DNA of 64,000 bases from UBA4416 sp038327195 (GCA_038327195.1 JBBQKU010000014.1:29994-93993); one strand, 5' to 3'. Shown: positions 51,832-61,942, counted from the stretch's first letter. Made by a program: numbers and translations. The notes: generated from the sequence alone by a model not told the origin.

Positions 51832-52875
51832 ATGAGAAATTTTTTATATCAAAAAAGACAACGAATTAAGGCTTTATTTAAAAGAAAAGTTAATCATCGC
51901 AAAATATTTGATGAAGGTTATCTTCAATTTCAAAAAACTGGAAAAACCTCTACTGAGGCGTATATGTCATTTCTGAATTTATATTGTTCAACTAACGGAA
52001 AATTAAATGAAGAACTTCATAATGAAATTATTAAAAATAACCCTCCAAAAAAAATTACTGAGAAATTAACTGGTGTAATTGGGGAAATTAATTCTGAAGA
52101 ATTTTCTAACATAAATAAAATACTAAACAAAGATGGTTATGTTAGTTTTTCAAAAAAAGCAAATTCTGAATTAGTATCCAACATATCCAATTTTGCTTTA
52201 AAAACTAATGCCTTAATTGCTCCTTTATATGATAAAAACGTTATATACGATCCAATTAATCCTAAGTCAGAAATTTATCGTTTTCAACAAAATGATTTAA
52301 TTAACAATAAAGATATTCAACAATTAATTATGGATCCGGTTTTAATAAATATTGCTCGCAATTATTTAGGATGCGAACCAATATTTGATTTTCCAGCTAT
52401 GTGGTGGTCTACTTCATTTCTGAAGGAAGCATCAGGTGAGGCAGCCCAGTTGTATCATTTTGATTTAGATAGGATAAAATGGCTGAAAATATTTATTTAT
52501 TTGAATGATGTGACGGATGAAAATGGGCCACATAGGCTCATTAAAGGCTCACATCTTCCTGGTGCTAAACCAAAAAAATTACTAAAAAGAGGATATGCTC
52601 GTATTCCGGATGAAGATATTGTGCACCACTACAAATCTGAAAATTTCGAAGTAGTTTTAGGAGAGGCAGGTTCAATGTTTGCTGAAGATACTAAATGTTG
52701 GCACAAAGGAACGCCACTAAAATCTGGACATCGTTTAGTTTTAGAATTCGAATATACAAGTTCAATGTTTGGAGCAAATTATCCTAAATTTATTGTAGAA
52801 GAGGCCTCCCAAGAATTTAAACAGTTTTGTGATAATAATAGTATTTATGCAACTAACTTTACATTTAAAAAATAG
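51832..52875 (+). CDS. phytanoyl-CoA dioxygenase (PhyH)-family oxygenase
   Basis: The 347-residue protein has an Fe(II)/2-oxoglutarate site: His209-x-Asp211 in YHFDLDR, distal His291 in CWHKGTP and the 2OG-binding Arg301 in SGHRLVLEF. Family members hydroxylate varied small molecules. In this operon it probably hydroxylates a sugar or a lipid-linked glycan precursor. The first 75 residues are extra compared with minimal PhyH proteins. Confidence 0.75.
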   Translation: MRNFLYQKRQRIKALFKRKVNHRKIFDEGYLQFQKTGKTSTEAYMSFLNLYCSTNGKLNEELHNEIIKNNPPKKITEKLTGVIGEINSEEFSNINKILNKDGYVSFSKKANSELVSNISNFALKTNALIAPLYDKNVIYDPINPKSEIYRFQQNDLINNKDIQQLIMDPVLINIARNYLGCEPIFDFPAMWWSTSFLKEASGEAAQLYHFDLDRIKWLKIFIYLNDVTDENGPHRLIKGSHLPGAKPKKLLKRGYARIPDEDIVHHYKSENFEVVLGEAGSMFAEDTKCWHKGTPLKSGHRLVLEFEYTSSMFGANYPKFIVEEASQEFKQFCDNNSIYATNFTFKK

Positions 52876-52887
52876 CAATTTATATTT

Positions 52888-53898
52888 ATGTTAAATAATA
52901 AATCAATATTAATTACTGGTGGCACTGGCTCATTAGGAAAAGAATTAACAAAAACAATTTTAAAAAATTGGCCTGATGTAAAACGTTTAGTGATCTATTC
53001 AAGAGATGAGCAAAAACAATTTCAAATGGAACAAGAATTCCCAGTATCAAAATATGCTGCAATTCGTTATTTTATTGGCGATGTGAGAGATTTAGATAGA
53101 TTAAAAAGGGCCTTAATGGGTATTGATTATGTAATTCATGCGGCAGCTATGAAACATGTTCATATAGCAGAATATAATCCTGATGAATGCGTTAAAACTA
53201 ATATTGGTGGAGCTGATAATGTAATTAAAGCATGTTTAGAAACAACTGTAAGTAAAGTTGTTGCATTATCAACAGATAAAGCCTGCGCACCAATTAATCT
53301 GTATGGTGCAACTAAATTAACGTCAGATAAATTATTTATTGCAGCTAATAATATTCGTGGAAAAAAAGATTTACGATTCTCAGTTGTTAGATATGGAAAT
53401 GTAATGGGTTCAAACGGTTCAGTTATTCCATTCTTTTTAAATAAGAAAAAAGAGGGAATATTACCTATTACTGACGCCTCTATGACTCGCTTTAACATAA
53501 CTTTAAAAGGTGGTGTCGACATGGTTTTACATGCTTTAGAAACAGCTTGGGGAGGAGAATTATTTGTTCCTAAAATTCCTTCATATAAAATTTTAGACGT
53601 TGCTAATGCAATAGGTCCAAATTGCGAACATAAAATTAGTGGTATTCGTCCAGGTGAAAAAATTCATGAAGAAATGATTACAAGCTCTGATTCGTTTACA
53701 ACCTATGATCTTGGAAAATATTATGTTATTTTGCCTCAAGTTCCTAATTTTAATCTAAACGAATACATTAAAAATTTTAATGCTAAATTGGTTTCTCAAG
53801 GATTTCATTACACGTCAGAAAACAATACTGAATGGGAAACAATAGAATCCTTACGTTCTCAAATAATAGAACATGTTGATCCAACATTTATACCTTAA
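52888..53898 (+). CDS. pseB: UDP-GlcNAc 4,6-dehydratase (inverting) PseB
   Basis: The 336-residue short-chain dehydrogenase has the NAD-binding GGTGSLG at 11-17, STDKA (about 128-132), Tyr139 and Lys143 in YGATK, and the ISGIRPGEKIHEEMI tail seen in PseB. It converts UDP-GlcNAc to the 4-keto-6-deoxy-L-arabino sugar, the first step of pseudaminic acid synthesis. It is followed 5 nt later by PseC. Confidence 0.93.
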   Translation: MLNNKSILITGGTGSLGKELTKTILKNWPDVKRLVIYSRDEQKQFQMEQEFPVSKYAAIRYFIGDVRDLDRLKRALMGIDYVIHAAAMKHVHIAEYNPDECVKTNIGGADNVIKACLETTVSKVVALSTDKACAPINLYGATKLTSDKLFIAANNIRGKKDLRFSVVRYGNVMGSNGSVIPFFLNKKKEGILPITDASMTRFNITLKGGVDMVLHALETAWGGELFVPKIPSYKILDVANAIGPNCEHKISGIRPGEKIHEEMITSSDSFTTYDLGKYYVILPQVPNFNLNEYIKNFNAKLVSQGFHYTSENNTEWETIESLRSQIIEHVDPTFIP

Positions 53899-53903
53899 AT
53901 TAG

Positions 53904-55052
53904 ATGATTCCATACGGTAGACAACATATTACAGAAGAAGATATAAGCGCTGTAGTTGACGCACTTAAATCGGATTTTTTAACCCAAGGCCCTAAAATAG
54001 CTGAGTTTGAAAATTCTTTTGCAACTTACATCGGTTCCAAATATGCGGTAGCAGTTTCAAATGGAACAGCGGCCTTACATTTATGTGCTTTAGCCTTAAA
54101 TGTAAATAAATCATCAAGGGTTATTACTAGTCCAATTACTTTTGCAGCTTCAGCAAATTGTATTCGGTATTGTGATGGCGAAGTTCATTTTACAGATATT
54201 GACGAAAAAACATATTTATTAGATATTAATAAAGTTCGAGAGTTACTTTCTAAACATCCTAAAGGATATTTTCAAGGTATAATTCCGATTGATTTTGCTG
54301 GTAATGCAGTTAATTTAGAAGAGTTTAGAAAATTAGCAAATGAATTTGGATGCTGGATAATAGAAGACGCTTGCCATGCTCCTGGTGGTTATTTTATAGA
54401 TAGCAAAGGGATTAAACAAAATTGTGGTAATAGTCAATTTGCGGATTTAGCTATTTTTTCTTTTCATCCAGTTAAACATATTGCTTGTGGTGAAGGTGGA
54501 ATGATTACAACAAATGATGAGAAATTATATAATAGACTTATCAAACTAAGAACTCATGGAATAACCAAAGACCCAAACTTAATGCAAAATAATGATGGCG
54601 GTTGGTATTATGAAATGCAGGAATTAGGTTTTAATTACAGAATTACTGATTTTCAAGCGGCGTTGGGCTTATCTCAATTAAAACGAGCAGATTCAGGCTT
54701 AGCTAGAAGAAAAGAAATTGCAAAAATCTATTTTGAATCCTTTAAAAATAATAAAAAAATTATTGGGCAATCTGGAGTTATTGAGGGGCATGCCTATCAT
54801 TTATATATAATTGAAGTTGAAAACAGAAAAGAATTATACGATTATTTAAGATCAAAAGATATTTTTTGTCAAGTACATTACATTCCTGTTCACACCCTAC
54901 CCTATTATAAAAATTTATGTTTGAAAAATGAAAATTTATCAATTGCAGAAAATTATTATAAGAGATGTTTAAGTTTACCTATGTATCCTACTCTTTCTAA
55001 AACTGAACAATTATTTGTAATTGAAACAATAAACACTTTTTTAAATGACTAA
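53904..55052 (+). CDS. pseC: UDP-4-amino-4,6-dideoxy-AltNAc transaminase PseC
   Basis: The 382-residue PLP aminotransferase has IPYGRQHITEEDISAVVDALKSDFLTQGP, the PLP-ring Asp155 in IIEDACHAPGG and Schiff-base Lys191 in FSFHPVKHIACGEGG. It adds an amino group to C4 of the PseB product. It overlaps pseF by 8 nt. Confidence 0.93.
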   Translation: MIPYGRQHITEEDISAVVDALKSDFLTQGPKIAEFENSFATYIGSKYAVAVSNGTAALHLCALALNVNKSSRVITSPITFAASANCIRYCDGEVHFTDIDEKTYLLDINKVRELLSKHPKGYFQGIIPIDFAGNAVNLEEFRKLANEFGCWIIEDACHAPGGYFIDSKGIKQNCGNSQFADLAIFSFHPVKHIACGEGGMITTNDEKLYNRLIKLRTHGITKDPNLMQNNDGGWYYEMQELGFNYRITDFQAALGLSQLKRADSGLARRKEIAKIYFESFKNNKKIIGQSGVIEGHAYHLYIIEVENRKELYDYLRSKDIFCQVHYIPVHTLPYYKNLCLKNENLSIAENYYKRCLSLPMYPTLSKTEQLFVIETINTFLND

Positions 55053-55740
55053 TGTTGCAATCATAACTGCTCGCGGTGGAAGTAAACGTATTCCAAGAAA
55101 AAACATTAAGTTGTTTCGTGGAAAACCTATGATTGCCTATTCAATAGAAACGGCATTAAATGCCGGTTTATTTGATTATGTAATGGTTTCTACTGACGAT
55201 GATGAAATTGCTGCAGTAGCAAAAAAACATGGGGCCCAGGTTCCGTTTATGAGAAGTAAACAAACATCAGATGATTTTACAGGAACTGCAGATGTCGTGA
55301 TTGAGGTTATAAATGATTTACAAAAAATAGGAAATCAATTTGATAACGCTTGCTGCATTTATCCTACAGCACCTTTTATTTCAAAACAAAACTTAGAAGA
55401 AGCCCACAAATTATTAATTGAACAAAAATTTGATAGTGTATTTCCAGTATGTCCATTTTCATACCCTATTCAAAGAGCTTTAGAAATTAATCATTCTAAA
55501 ACTAGCATGGTTAATCCTGAAAATTTAAACAAACGTTCTCAAGATTTAGAAGCGAGATACCATGATGCCGGTCAGTTTTACTGGATGAATATAGAGCGCT
55601 TTTTAAAAGAAAAAAAAGTGTTTACAAGCAATTCTGGTTCAATAATTTTAGATGAATTACATGTTCAAGATATTGACAACGAAACTGACTGGAAACTTGC
55701 TGAATTGAAATATTCATTACTATTTCCATTAAATAAATAA
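55045..55740 (+). CDS. pseF: pseudaminic acid cytidylyltransferase PseF
   Basis: The 231-residue protein has the CMP-sugar synthetase motif AIITARGGSKRIPRKNIK and a second block AGLFDYVMVSTDDDEIAAVAKKHGA, the N-acylneuraminate cytidylyltransferase fold specific to pseudaminic acid. It activates Pse with CTP. The start overlaps pseC, the stop is 12 nt before the next gene. Confidence 0.93.
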   Translation: MTNVAIITARGGSKRIPRKNIKLFRGKPMIAYSIETALNAGLFDYVMVSTDDDEIAAVAKKHGAQVPFMRSKQTSDDFTGTADVVIEVINDLQKIGNQFDNACCIYPTAPFISKQNLEEAHKLLIEQKFDSVFPVCPFSYPIQRALEINHSKTSMVNPENLNKRSQDLEARYHDAGQFYWMNIERFLKEKKVFTSNSGSIILDELHVQDIDNETDWKLAELKYSLLFPLNK

Positions 55741-55752
55741 ATTATTATTCTA

Positions 55753-56781
55753 ATGCGTCATTATAAATGTTTAAATCAACCTGTTTTTTTTAATGGAAAC
55801 TATTCTTTAGTTCCAATTAGAGATGAAGACCGATATGAAATTTTAAATTGGCGTAATTCTCAAATTGACATATTAAGACAAGAATCACCTTTAACAGTAG
55901 AAAAACAAGACTTATACTTTAATACAATTATTGCTCAATTATTTGAAATTGATTATCCAAAACAATTGCTTTGGTCATTTTTATTAAATGGTAAATTAAT
56001 TGGTTACGGAGGTCTAGTCCACATAGATTGGAAAACAAAATCTGCTGAAATTTCATTTTTAACAGAAACTAGTCGCAATAAAGATCAGGATGTGTTTATA
56101 AATGATTGGGGCAATTATTTAACACTAATAAAACAAATTGCAAATAACTATTTAAATTTTAATTTCATATTCACCTATGCATATGATATTAGACCAAATC
56201 TATATATAGCTCTTAAAAATTCAGGATTTAAAGAATCTGAAAGAATTAAAAATAATATTGAAATAAATGGAGAATTGAAAGATGTAGTTATACATAGTAT
56301 TTACTTTAATAAATTATCAATGAGATTGGCAACTATTAAAGACGTAGATTTATATTTTAAATGGGCAAATGATTCATTGGTTCGCAAATATTCATTTAAA
56401 CAAGATTTAATTGAATATAACGATCATGTAAAATGGTTTAAATCTAAAATAAATGATGAAAACTATATGTTTTATATCTTTGAAAATGAAAATAATGAGC
56501 CTGTTGGTCAGGTAAGAATTAATAAAGATTTCAGAGAAACAATAATTGGAATATCTATTGATGAAAAATATAGAGGAATGGATTATGGAATAAAAATGAT
56601 TAATCTTGCCTGTAACTCTTTTTTATCGATTTTTCCATCAACAGAAATTAATGCTTACATTAAAGAAGCTAATGTCGCATCAATTAATCTATTTAAAAAG
56701 GCAGGATTTATTAAAATAGAAGATCTTGATGTTGAAGGTTGTAGATGTTTAAAGTTTAAAAAAACATATGAACGATATTAA
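55753..56781 (+). CDS. double GNAT-domain acetyltransferase (PseH-like C-terminal half)
   Basis: The 342-residue protein has two GNAT-like domains. The N-terminal one (about 1-180) has IRDEDRYEILNWRNSQIDILRQ and SFLLNGKLIGYGGLVHIDW. The C-terminal one (about 190-342) has IKDVDLYFKWANDSLVRKYSF, acetyl-CoA pocket EKYRGMDYGIKMINLA and ANVASINLFKKAGFI, matching the PseH-like N-acetyltransferases that acetylate C4 of UDP-4-amino-altrose. In classical pathways this slot is held by PseG plus PseH; no PseG hydrolase domain is seen in this protein. It overlaps pseI by 14 nt. Confidence 0.75.
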   Translation: MRHYKCLNQPVFFNGNYSLVPIRDEDRYEILNWRNSQIDILRQESPLTVEKQDLYFNTIIAQLFEIDYPKQLLWSFLLNGKLIGYGGLVHIDWKTKSAEISFLTETSRNKDQDVFINDWGNYLTLIKQIANNYLNFNFIFTYAYDIRPNLYIALKNSGFKESERIKNNIEINGELKDVVIHSIYFNKLSMRLATIKDVDLYFKWANDSLVRKYSFKQDLIEYNDHVKWFKSKINDENYMFYIFENENNEPVGQVRINKDFRETIIGISIDEKYRGMDYGIKMINLACNSFLSIFPSTEINAYIKEANVASINLFKKAGFIKIEDLDVEGCRCLKFKKTYERY

Positions 56782-57817
56782 AATAGGACATATTACTATA
56801 GGAGTTAATCACAAGCCCTTTGTGATAGCTGAAATGAGTGGAAATCATAATCAATCATTAGAAAGAGCATTGAAATTAGTTGATGCTGCTGCTGATGCAG
56901 GTGCCCATGCACTTAAATTGCAAACATACACTGCGGATACAATTACTATGAAAGGGGCTTATACGATTAATGACTCAAATTCATTATGGAATGGCAAAGA
57001 GTTGCATGATCTTTATAAAGAAGCTTATACTCCATGGGAATGGCACAAAGCAATTTTTGATAGAGCTAAAGAAAAAGGCATGATTGCTTTTAGTTCTCCC
57101 TTTGATGAATCCGCAGTTGATTTTTTAGAAACTTTGAAAGTACCTCTATATAAAATTGCATCTTTCGAAAACACTCATCATCCTTTGCTAATTAAAGTTG
57201 CTAAAACTGGGAAGCCTGTAATTGTTTCAACTGGTGTATCTTCTCAAGAAGACATTGAAGAAAGCGTAAATGTTTTAAAAAATGCAGGATGTAAAAATTT
57301 AATTTTGCTGAAATGTACAAGTACATACCCTGCAAGTCCCGAAAACACAAATTTAAATACAATACCTCATTTATCAGAAAAATATAATTGTATTGTAGGG
57401 TTATCTGATCATACAATGGGAATTGGCGCTTCGGTAGCAGCAGTTGCATTAGGGGCTAGAATTATAGAAAAGCACTTTACTTTGAATAGAGCTGATGGTG
57501 GCGTAGATTCAGCATTTTCATTAGAACCTACTGAACTTAAAGAGTTAGTGATAGAAACCGAACGAGCATTTTTATCTTTAGGAAAAGTTCAATTTGGAGT
57601 TCAAGAAATAGAAACAAAGAGTGTTTTTTTTAAACGGTCTATTTATGTTTCAGATGATATTAAAGAAGGAGATGTTTTTACTGATAAAAATTTAAAAATA
57701 ATCCGACCAGGTAATGGCTTACATACGAGGTATTATTTTTCACTTTTAGGTAAAAAATCAACTAAAAACTTCTTAAAAGGAAGTCCACTTACAAATGATG
57801 CTTTAGATTCAATTTAA
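56768..57817 (+). CDS. pseI: pseudaminic acid synthase PseI (NeuB family)
   Basis: The 349-residue protein has an N-terminal TIM-barrel NeuB domain (FVIAEMSGNHNQSLERALKLV, LKCTSTYPASPENTNL, IVGLSDHTMGIGASVAAVALGARIIEKHF) and a C-terminal SAF/antifreeze-like domain (about 290-349, KRSIYVSDDIKEGDVFTDKNLKIIRPGNG). It condenses the hexose with phosphoenolpyruvate to pseudaminic acid. Confidence 0.95.
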   Translation: MNDIKIGHITIGVNHKPFVIAEMSGNHNQSLERALKLVDAAADAGAHALKLQTYTADTITMKGAYTINDSNSLWNGKELHDLYKEAYTPWEWHKAIFDRAKEKGMIAFSSPFDESAVDFLETLKVPLYKIASFENTHHPLLIKVAKTGKPVIVSTGVSSQEDIEESVNVLKNAGCKNLILLKCTSTYPASPENTNLNTIPHLSEKYNCIVGLSDHTMGIGASVAAVALGARIIEKHFTLNRADGGVDSAFSLEPTELKELVIETERAFLSLGKVQFGVQEIETKSVFFKRSIYVSDDIKEGDVFTDKNLKIIRPGNGLHTRYYFSLLGKKSTKNFLKGSPLTNDALDSI

Positions 57818-57853
57818 AACCAAAATAACTGAATAGGCATTAAATTATAAAAG

Positions 57854-59518
57854 ATGATACGATTACTATTAAAATTTTTAAAAAATCCTTCTAAATTCTA
57901 TCGTTATAGTGTTTTACCAAAAATACACAACAATAGTTCATTTTTAAAGATGTATAGTAGCTCTTCCAACCTTCAAAAAACTTTTATCAAACATCTTAAT
58001 AAGTATAAAGTTAAATGGAACTCGGAAAACAAAAATATTATTTTGGTGCAATCAGTTTCTGATTATCAAATGTGTTTACAAATTGCAGCTACAAGCTATT
58101 CACTAGCTAAATCACAAAAAGCAAATATTGCCTTTTATTCAGCAGAATACACACAACCATTTAATAATTCGTTTTTAAATTACATATCTAAAAAGCCAAT
58201 TAAAACTAATCTTGATAACATATTTTTCTCTTTTGCAAGTAAATTGTTGTATAGAAATAACCAAAAATTTGAGAACCAAAAATTGATTACTGAGTTATCA
58301 AATGAGCTTTTTTCAAAATTGAAAAATAAAAATGATGTATTAACAATTGAGATTGATGGTGTTAAAGTTGGTGATTTAATTTATGATACATATTTACGAT
58401 ACGCTAATAAACCTGAGGTTGATGTATCTGATCCTTTTCTAAAAACCCTTATAACCCAAACCTTTAATATCTTTTTTGTTACTAAACAAAAAATGGAACA
58501 ATATAATGTTGTTTCATTAGTAAGTAGCTATACAACATATATATACCACGGCATTGTTGTTCGACTTTGTTTGCATAAGAAAATACCTGTATATACGGTT
58601 GGAGCTTATTATTCATTAGTTCATCAAGTATTAAATGAATTCCCAAGTCATGCAAATAACCATTTTTTATTTAATAAACTTTTCGAAAAATTAGAAAATA
58701 AGAATGAAATAATTGATAAATATACCCAACTATTTGAAAAACGCTTCCAAGGCGAAATTGATAGTGCAACCAGTTATATGAAACAATCTGCATTTTCCTC
58801 AAAAATTAATTCTGAATTAGATGGATTGGATTGGTCGAACACAGTTGTTGTATTAGCTCATTGTTTTTTTGATTCCCCTCATATATATAGAGATTTACTT
58901 TTTCCTGATTTTCATGATTGGTTAACATTTACCTTAGATGAATTATTATTGCAAAATGAATTAACAATTTTGGTAAAACAACATCCAAATGGATTACCTC
59001 AAAACGATGAAATTTTTGAGGAATTCAGAAAAAAATATAATGGAACAAAAATAAAATTTATAGACAAAAAAACATCGCAATTACAAATTATTCATTCTAA
59101 ACCTAAGGCGATAATTACAGCATATGGAACTGCGGCTGCAGAGTTTTCATATAAAGATTTTCCAGTAATCACAATTTACGACAATCCATTTACAGCTTAT
59201 GATTTTACGCATTTAGCAAAATCAATTAGTGACTATAAAGTTTTATTGGCAAATGTTAAAAACCTACCATCAAAACAAAATAAAAAACAAATAATTGAAT
59301 ATTATTACATGCAAAACTTCTTTTTTTTACAAGGAAGAACTTCTGATTTTTTAAAATTTGATAAGTATAAAGGACAAGTATTTTCAGATGAGTTCCTGAT
59401 TGATTATTTACCAAATATTACTCCTTCCTATTTTGAAATACTTGATTCTGCAATAATAGATGGTTTAAAATTAATTGAATGGGAAATGAATATATCAAAT
59501 TCCATTTCAAAATTTTAG
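57854..59518 (+). CDS. GT-B-like protein, candidate pseudaminic acid transferase
   Basis: The 554-residue product has no membrane span. A C-terminal half carries VKQHPNGLPQNDEIF and ITAYGTAAAEFSYKDFPVITIYDNPF, the HP-x(n)-YGT-x-AE-x3-DFP-type donor site shared by GT-B capsule and teichoic-acid-like glycosyltransferases. The N-terminal half is diverged. As the last gene of the Pse operon, directly after PseI, it is a candidate for adding CMP-Pse to the glycan. Alternatives are a capsule-type polymerase or another transferase; no closer family is recognised. Confidence 0.6.
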   Translation: MIRLLLKFLKNPSKFYRYSVLPKIHNNSSFLKMYSSSSNLQKTFIKHLNKYKVKWNSENKNIILVQSVSDYQMCLQIAATSYSLAKSQKANIAFYSAEYTQPFNNSFLNYISKKPIKTNLDNIFFSFASKLLYRNNQKFENQKLITELSNELFSKLKNKNDVLTIEIDGVKVGDLIYDTYLRYANKPEVDVSDPFLKTLITQTFNIFFVTKQKMEQYNVVSLVSSYTTYIYHGIVVRLCLHKKIPVYTVGAYYSLVHQVLNEFPSHANNHFLFNKLFEKLENKNEIIDKYTQLFEKRFQGEIDSATSYMKQSAFSSKINSELDGLDWSNTVVVLAHCFFDSPHIYRDLLFPDFHDWLTFTLDELLLQNELTILVKQHPNGLPQNDEIFEEFRKKYNGTKIKFIDKKTSQLQIIHSKPKAIITAYGTAAAEFSYKDFPVITIYDNPFTAYDFTHLAKSISDYKVLLANVKNLPSKQNKKQIIEYYYMQNFFFLQGRTSDFLKFDKYKGQVFSDEFLIDYLPNITPSYFEILDSAIIDGLKLIEWEMNISNSISKF

Positions 59519-59528
59519 TTTTATTAGT

Positions 59529-60821
59529 TTATTTTTTTGATAAATGAGTTGCGATTTTATTGTAAATTAAAATCAGTGTAAAAACACAAACACCTGGGAA
59601 AATAATTAACCACCAAGAAGAAAAACTATTTTGTCCTTCATTTAATAAACTCCCCCAAGATATAACATTTAAGGGCACTCCTACTCCAATAAATGATAAT
59701 GATGATTCTATTAATACAGCACCAGCCATTCCAAATACAATTTGAACAAAAATGACTGGTAAAATATTAGGTAATATGTGTTTAATAATAATTCTTGAAT
59801 TTGAAATCCCTATTGCTTTACAAGCCATTACATAATCTAAATGCTTAGCTTTAATAAATTCAGCTCTAACAATTCGTGCTAGATTAGTCCAACTTAAAAA
59901 ACCCAAAATTAAAATCAAAAATAAATAGGATGGTTTTGCAATAGCTGCAATCGAAATGATTAACAATAAAACTGGGATTGAATTTAAAATCTCAATCAAT
60001 TTTGAAATTATTGTATCAAAAGGGAAATATATTTTAGCATTCTTATTAATTAAGTTATCTATTTTTTTTCCTATCCCGCTGAACAAATAAACTATTGATG
60101 AAAATATAATGACAGAAAACAATAATTGAAATATTACGCTTAATCCTCCATTATTAAAGGAATTGATAAGTTCATCTTGCCTTATTTTAATACTATAAAA
60201 CCAAGCAATTATCAAACTAAATAATATTAATCCAAATTGAAAATAGCCAATTTTAAACGTATTATTTTGGTAATAACCAGCGATAGCGCCTAAACTAATT
60301 CCTAGAATAGAAGCAAGCAACATACCGAAAATACCTACACTTAACGATATTTTTGTGCCATGAATTATTGCGGACAGTACATCATTTCCATTTTGAGTGG
60401 TTCCAAACCAATGACGATATTTAATTGGTAAAGTAACTGATGAGTTATTAATTGTAATAAATTGTTTTTCAAAAGGGCTTTTAAGTGGTGCATTATCAGC
60501 ATCAATTGTATTAGGAGAATAAGCGCAAGGCGGAAAAATAGCAAATGAAGTTTCTAATAATTTCCATTCCTTTCCCATATTGTAATTAATTGTTTCCAGT
60601 TTATTATTAGCTAAAATGATTGATTTATTTTGAAACGAAAATGCTGGAAACATCCATTCTCCCTTGTATTTGCAAACAAGAGGCTTGTCATTGGCAATAA
60701 ATGGTGATAAAAATGCTAAAATTACAAATGCAATAAAAATACGTATTGGCCATTTCAACGCTATATTTTTAGGTTGAAATCTCATCAGTTTTATATATAA
60801 ATGATAATCTTGTATACTCAT
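59529..60821 (-). CDS. peptide/nickel-type ABC transporter permease (DppC/OppC-like)
   Basis: The 430-residue protein has an N-terminal helix, a periplasmic insert of about 100 residues absent from typical family members (about 300 aa), then HWFGTTQNGNDVLSAIIHGTKISLSVG and the EAA-loop region YVMACKAIGISNSRIIIKHILPN that docks the ATPase. It pairs with the upstream permease (4-nt overlap). ATPase subunits (DppD/F) are not in the window. Confidence 0.88.
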   Translation of the reverse strand: MSIQDYHLYIKLMRFQPKNIALKWPIRIFIAFVILAFLSPFIANDKPLVCKYKGEWMFPAFSFQNKSIILANNKLETINYNMGKEWKLLETSFAIFPPCAYSPNTIDADNAPLKSPFEKQFITINNSSVTLPIKYRHWFGTTQNGNDVLSAIIHGTKISLSVGIFGMLLASILGISLGAIAGYYQNNTFKIGYFQFGLILFSLIIAWFYSIKIRQDELINSFNNGGLSVIFQLLFSVIIFSSIVYLFSGIGKKIDNLINKNAKIYFPFDTIISKLIEILNSIPVLLLIISIAAIAKPSYLFLILILGFLSWTNLARIVRAEFIKAKHLDYVMACKAIGISNSRIIIKHILPNILPVIFVQIVFGMAGAVLIESSLSFIGVGVPLNVISWGSLLNEGQNSFSSWWLIIFPGVCVFTLILIYNKIATHLSKK

Positions 60822-61942
60822 ATCCTAATTCTTGGATCTATTAAAGCATTTAAAATATCAGAAATTAAATAAGAAATAACTGTAAAAAAAGTAGTTAACG
60901 TTACAAAAGCAATAACAATAGGATAATCATGAGCAATGATAGATTTAATAATTTCATTACCCATACCAGGTATTGTAAAAATACTTTCAATAATTACTGA
61001 GCCACCAATTACTGTCGGAAAAATGGATGAAAAAACTGTTATAAGAGGAATTGCGCCATTTTTAAGAGCATGTTTCCAAATAACTTTACGGTCAGTTAAT
61101 CCCTTGGCTTTGGCTGTTTTGATGTAATCAAAAGTTAATTGATTTGTGACGGATGCTGTAGTTAATTTAGATAAAAAAGCAATTGATGAATAAGTATAAG
61201 TAATTAACGGTAATATTACATATGGAAATGACTCTCCTACTCTATTAAAAAATGTTGCATGATCACTATATCCTCCAATCGGTTTAATTCCCGAAGGGGG
61301 AAAAATTGCTAATACTCTTGGGTTTGCAAATAACATTAATAATAAAACGCCAATAAAAAAAGAAGGAAAAGAATACAATAAAAACAATGTTGATTCAGTC
61401 CATTTTGAGGAAAGTTTATTTGGTGATTCTACAAGTTTTATTCCAATGGGAATACTAATCATATATGCTAATAGAATTGAAAGGATTGAAAAAAATAATG
61501 TCCATCCAATTTTATCTTTTATGATAGAAATTACAGGTTGCTTTGTAATATATGAAATACCAAAATCGCCACGTAATATTCCTTTAGAATCCTTAAATCC
61601 GAATAACCATCCATTATACTGATTTTGTATACCATGCCATTTAAAATAAGGAATATATTCTTTTATATTAAACGATTGATCTTTATTTCGGATTATAGAT
61701 GTATCATTTACTTCAGATAAACAATTGATGCTAAAATAAAATAAGGGCAAATTCAAGCCTAATTTATTCTCCCAATATTTTTTTTGCTCTTCAACATTTG
61801 CACTTCCACCAGAACTACTCGTATTAACTAACATATTTACGGCATCTCCAGAAGAATTTTTCAGTAAAATAAAGGATATAATAGTAACAAAAAAAAGAGT
61901 TGGTATAAACCAAAATATACGTTTGATTATATACTTAAACAT
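60818..61942 (-). CDS. peptide/nickel-type ABC transporter permease (DppB/OppB-like)
   Basis: The 374-residue product has the family's first helix (YIIKRIFWFIPTLFFVTIISFIL), an extra periplasmic region of about 80 residues, the FGISYITKQPV segment, and the EAA loop YIKTAKAKGLTDRKVIWKHALKNG. It overlaps the substrate-binding protein stop/start by one base. Together with the DppC-like gene it forms the channel of an importer for peptides or similar ligands. Confidence 0.9.
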   Translation of the reverse strand: MFKYIIKRIFWFIPTLFFVTIISFILLKNSSGDAVNMLVNTSSSGGSANVEEQKKYWENKLGLNLPLFYFSINCLSEVNDTSIIRNKDQSFNIKEYIPYFKWHGIQNQYNGWLFGFKDSKGILRGDFGISYITKQPVISIIKDKIGWTLFFSILSILLAYMISIPIGIKLVESPNKLSSKWTESTLFLLYSFPSFFIGVLLLMLFANPRVLAIFPPSGIKPIGGYSDHATFFNRVGESFPYVILPLITYTYSSIAFLSKLTTASVTNQLTFDYIKTAKAKGLTDRKVIWKHALKNGAIPLITVFSSIFPTVIGGSVIIESIFTIPGMGNEIIKSIIAHDYPIVIAFVTLTTFFTVISYLISDILNALIDPRIRI

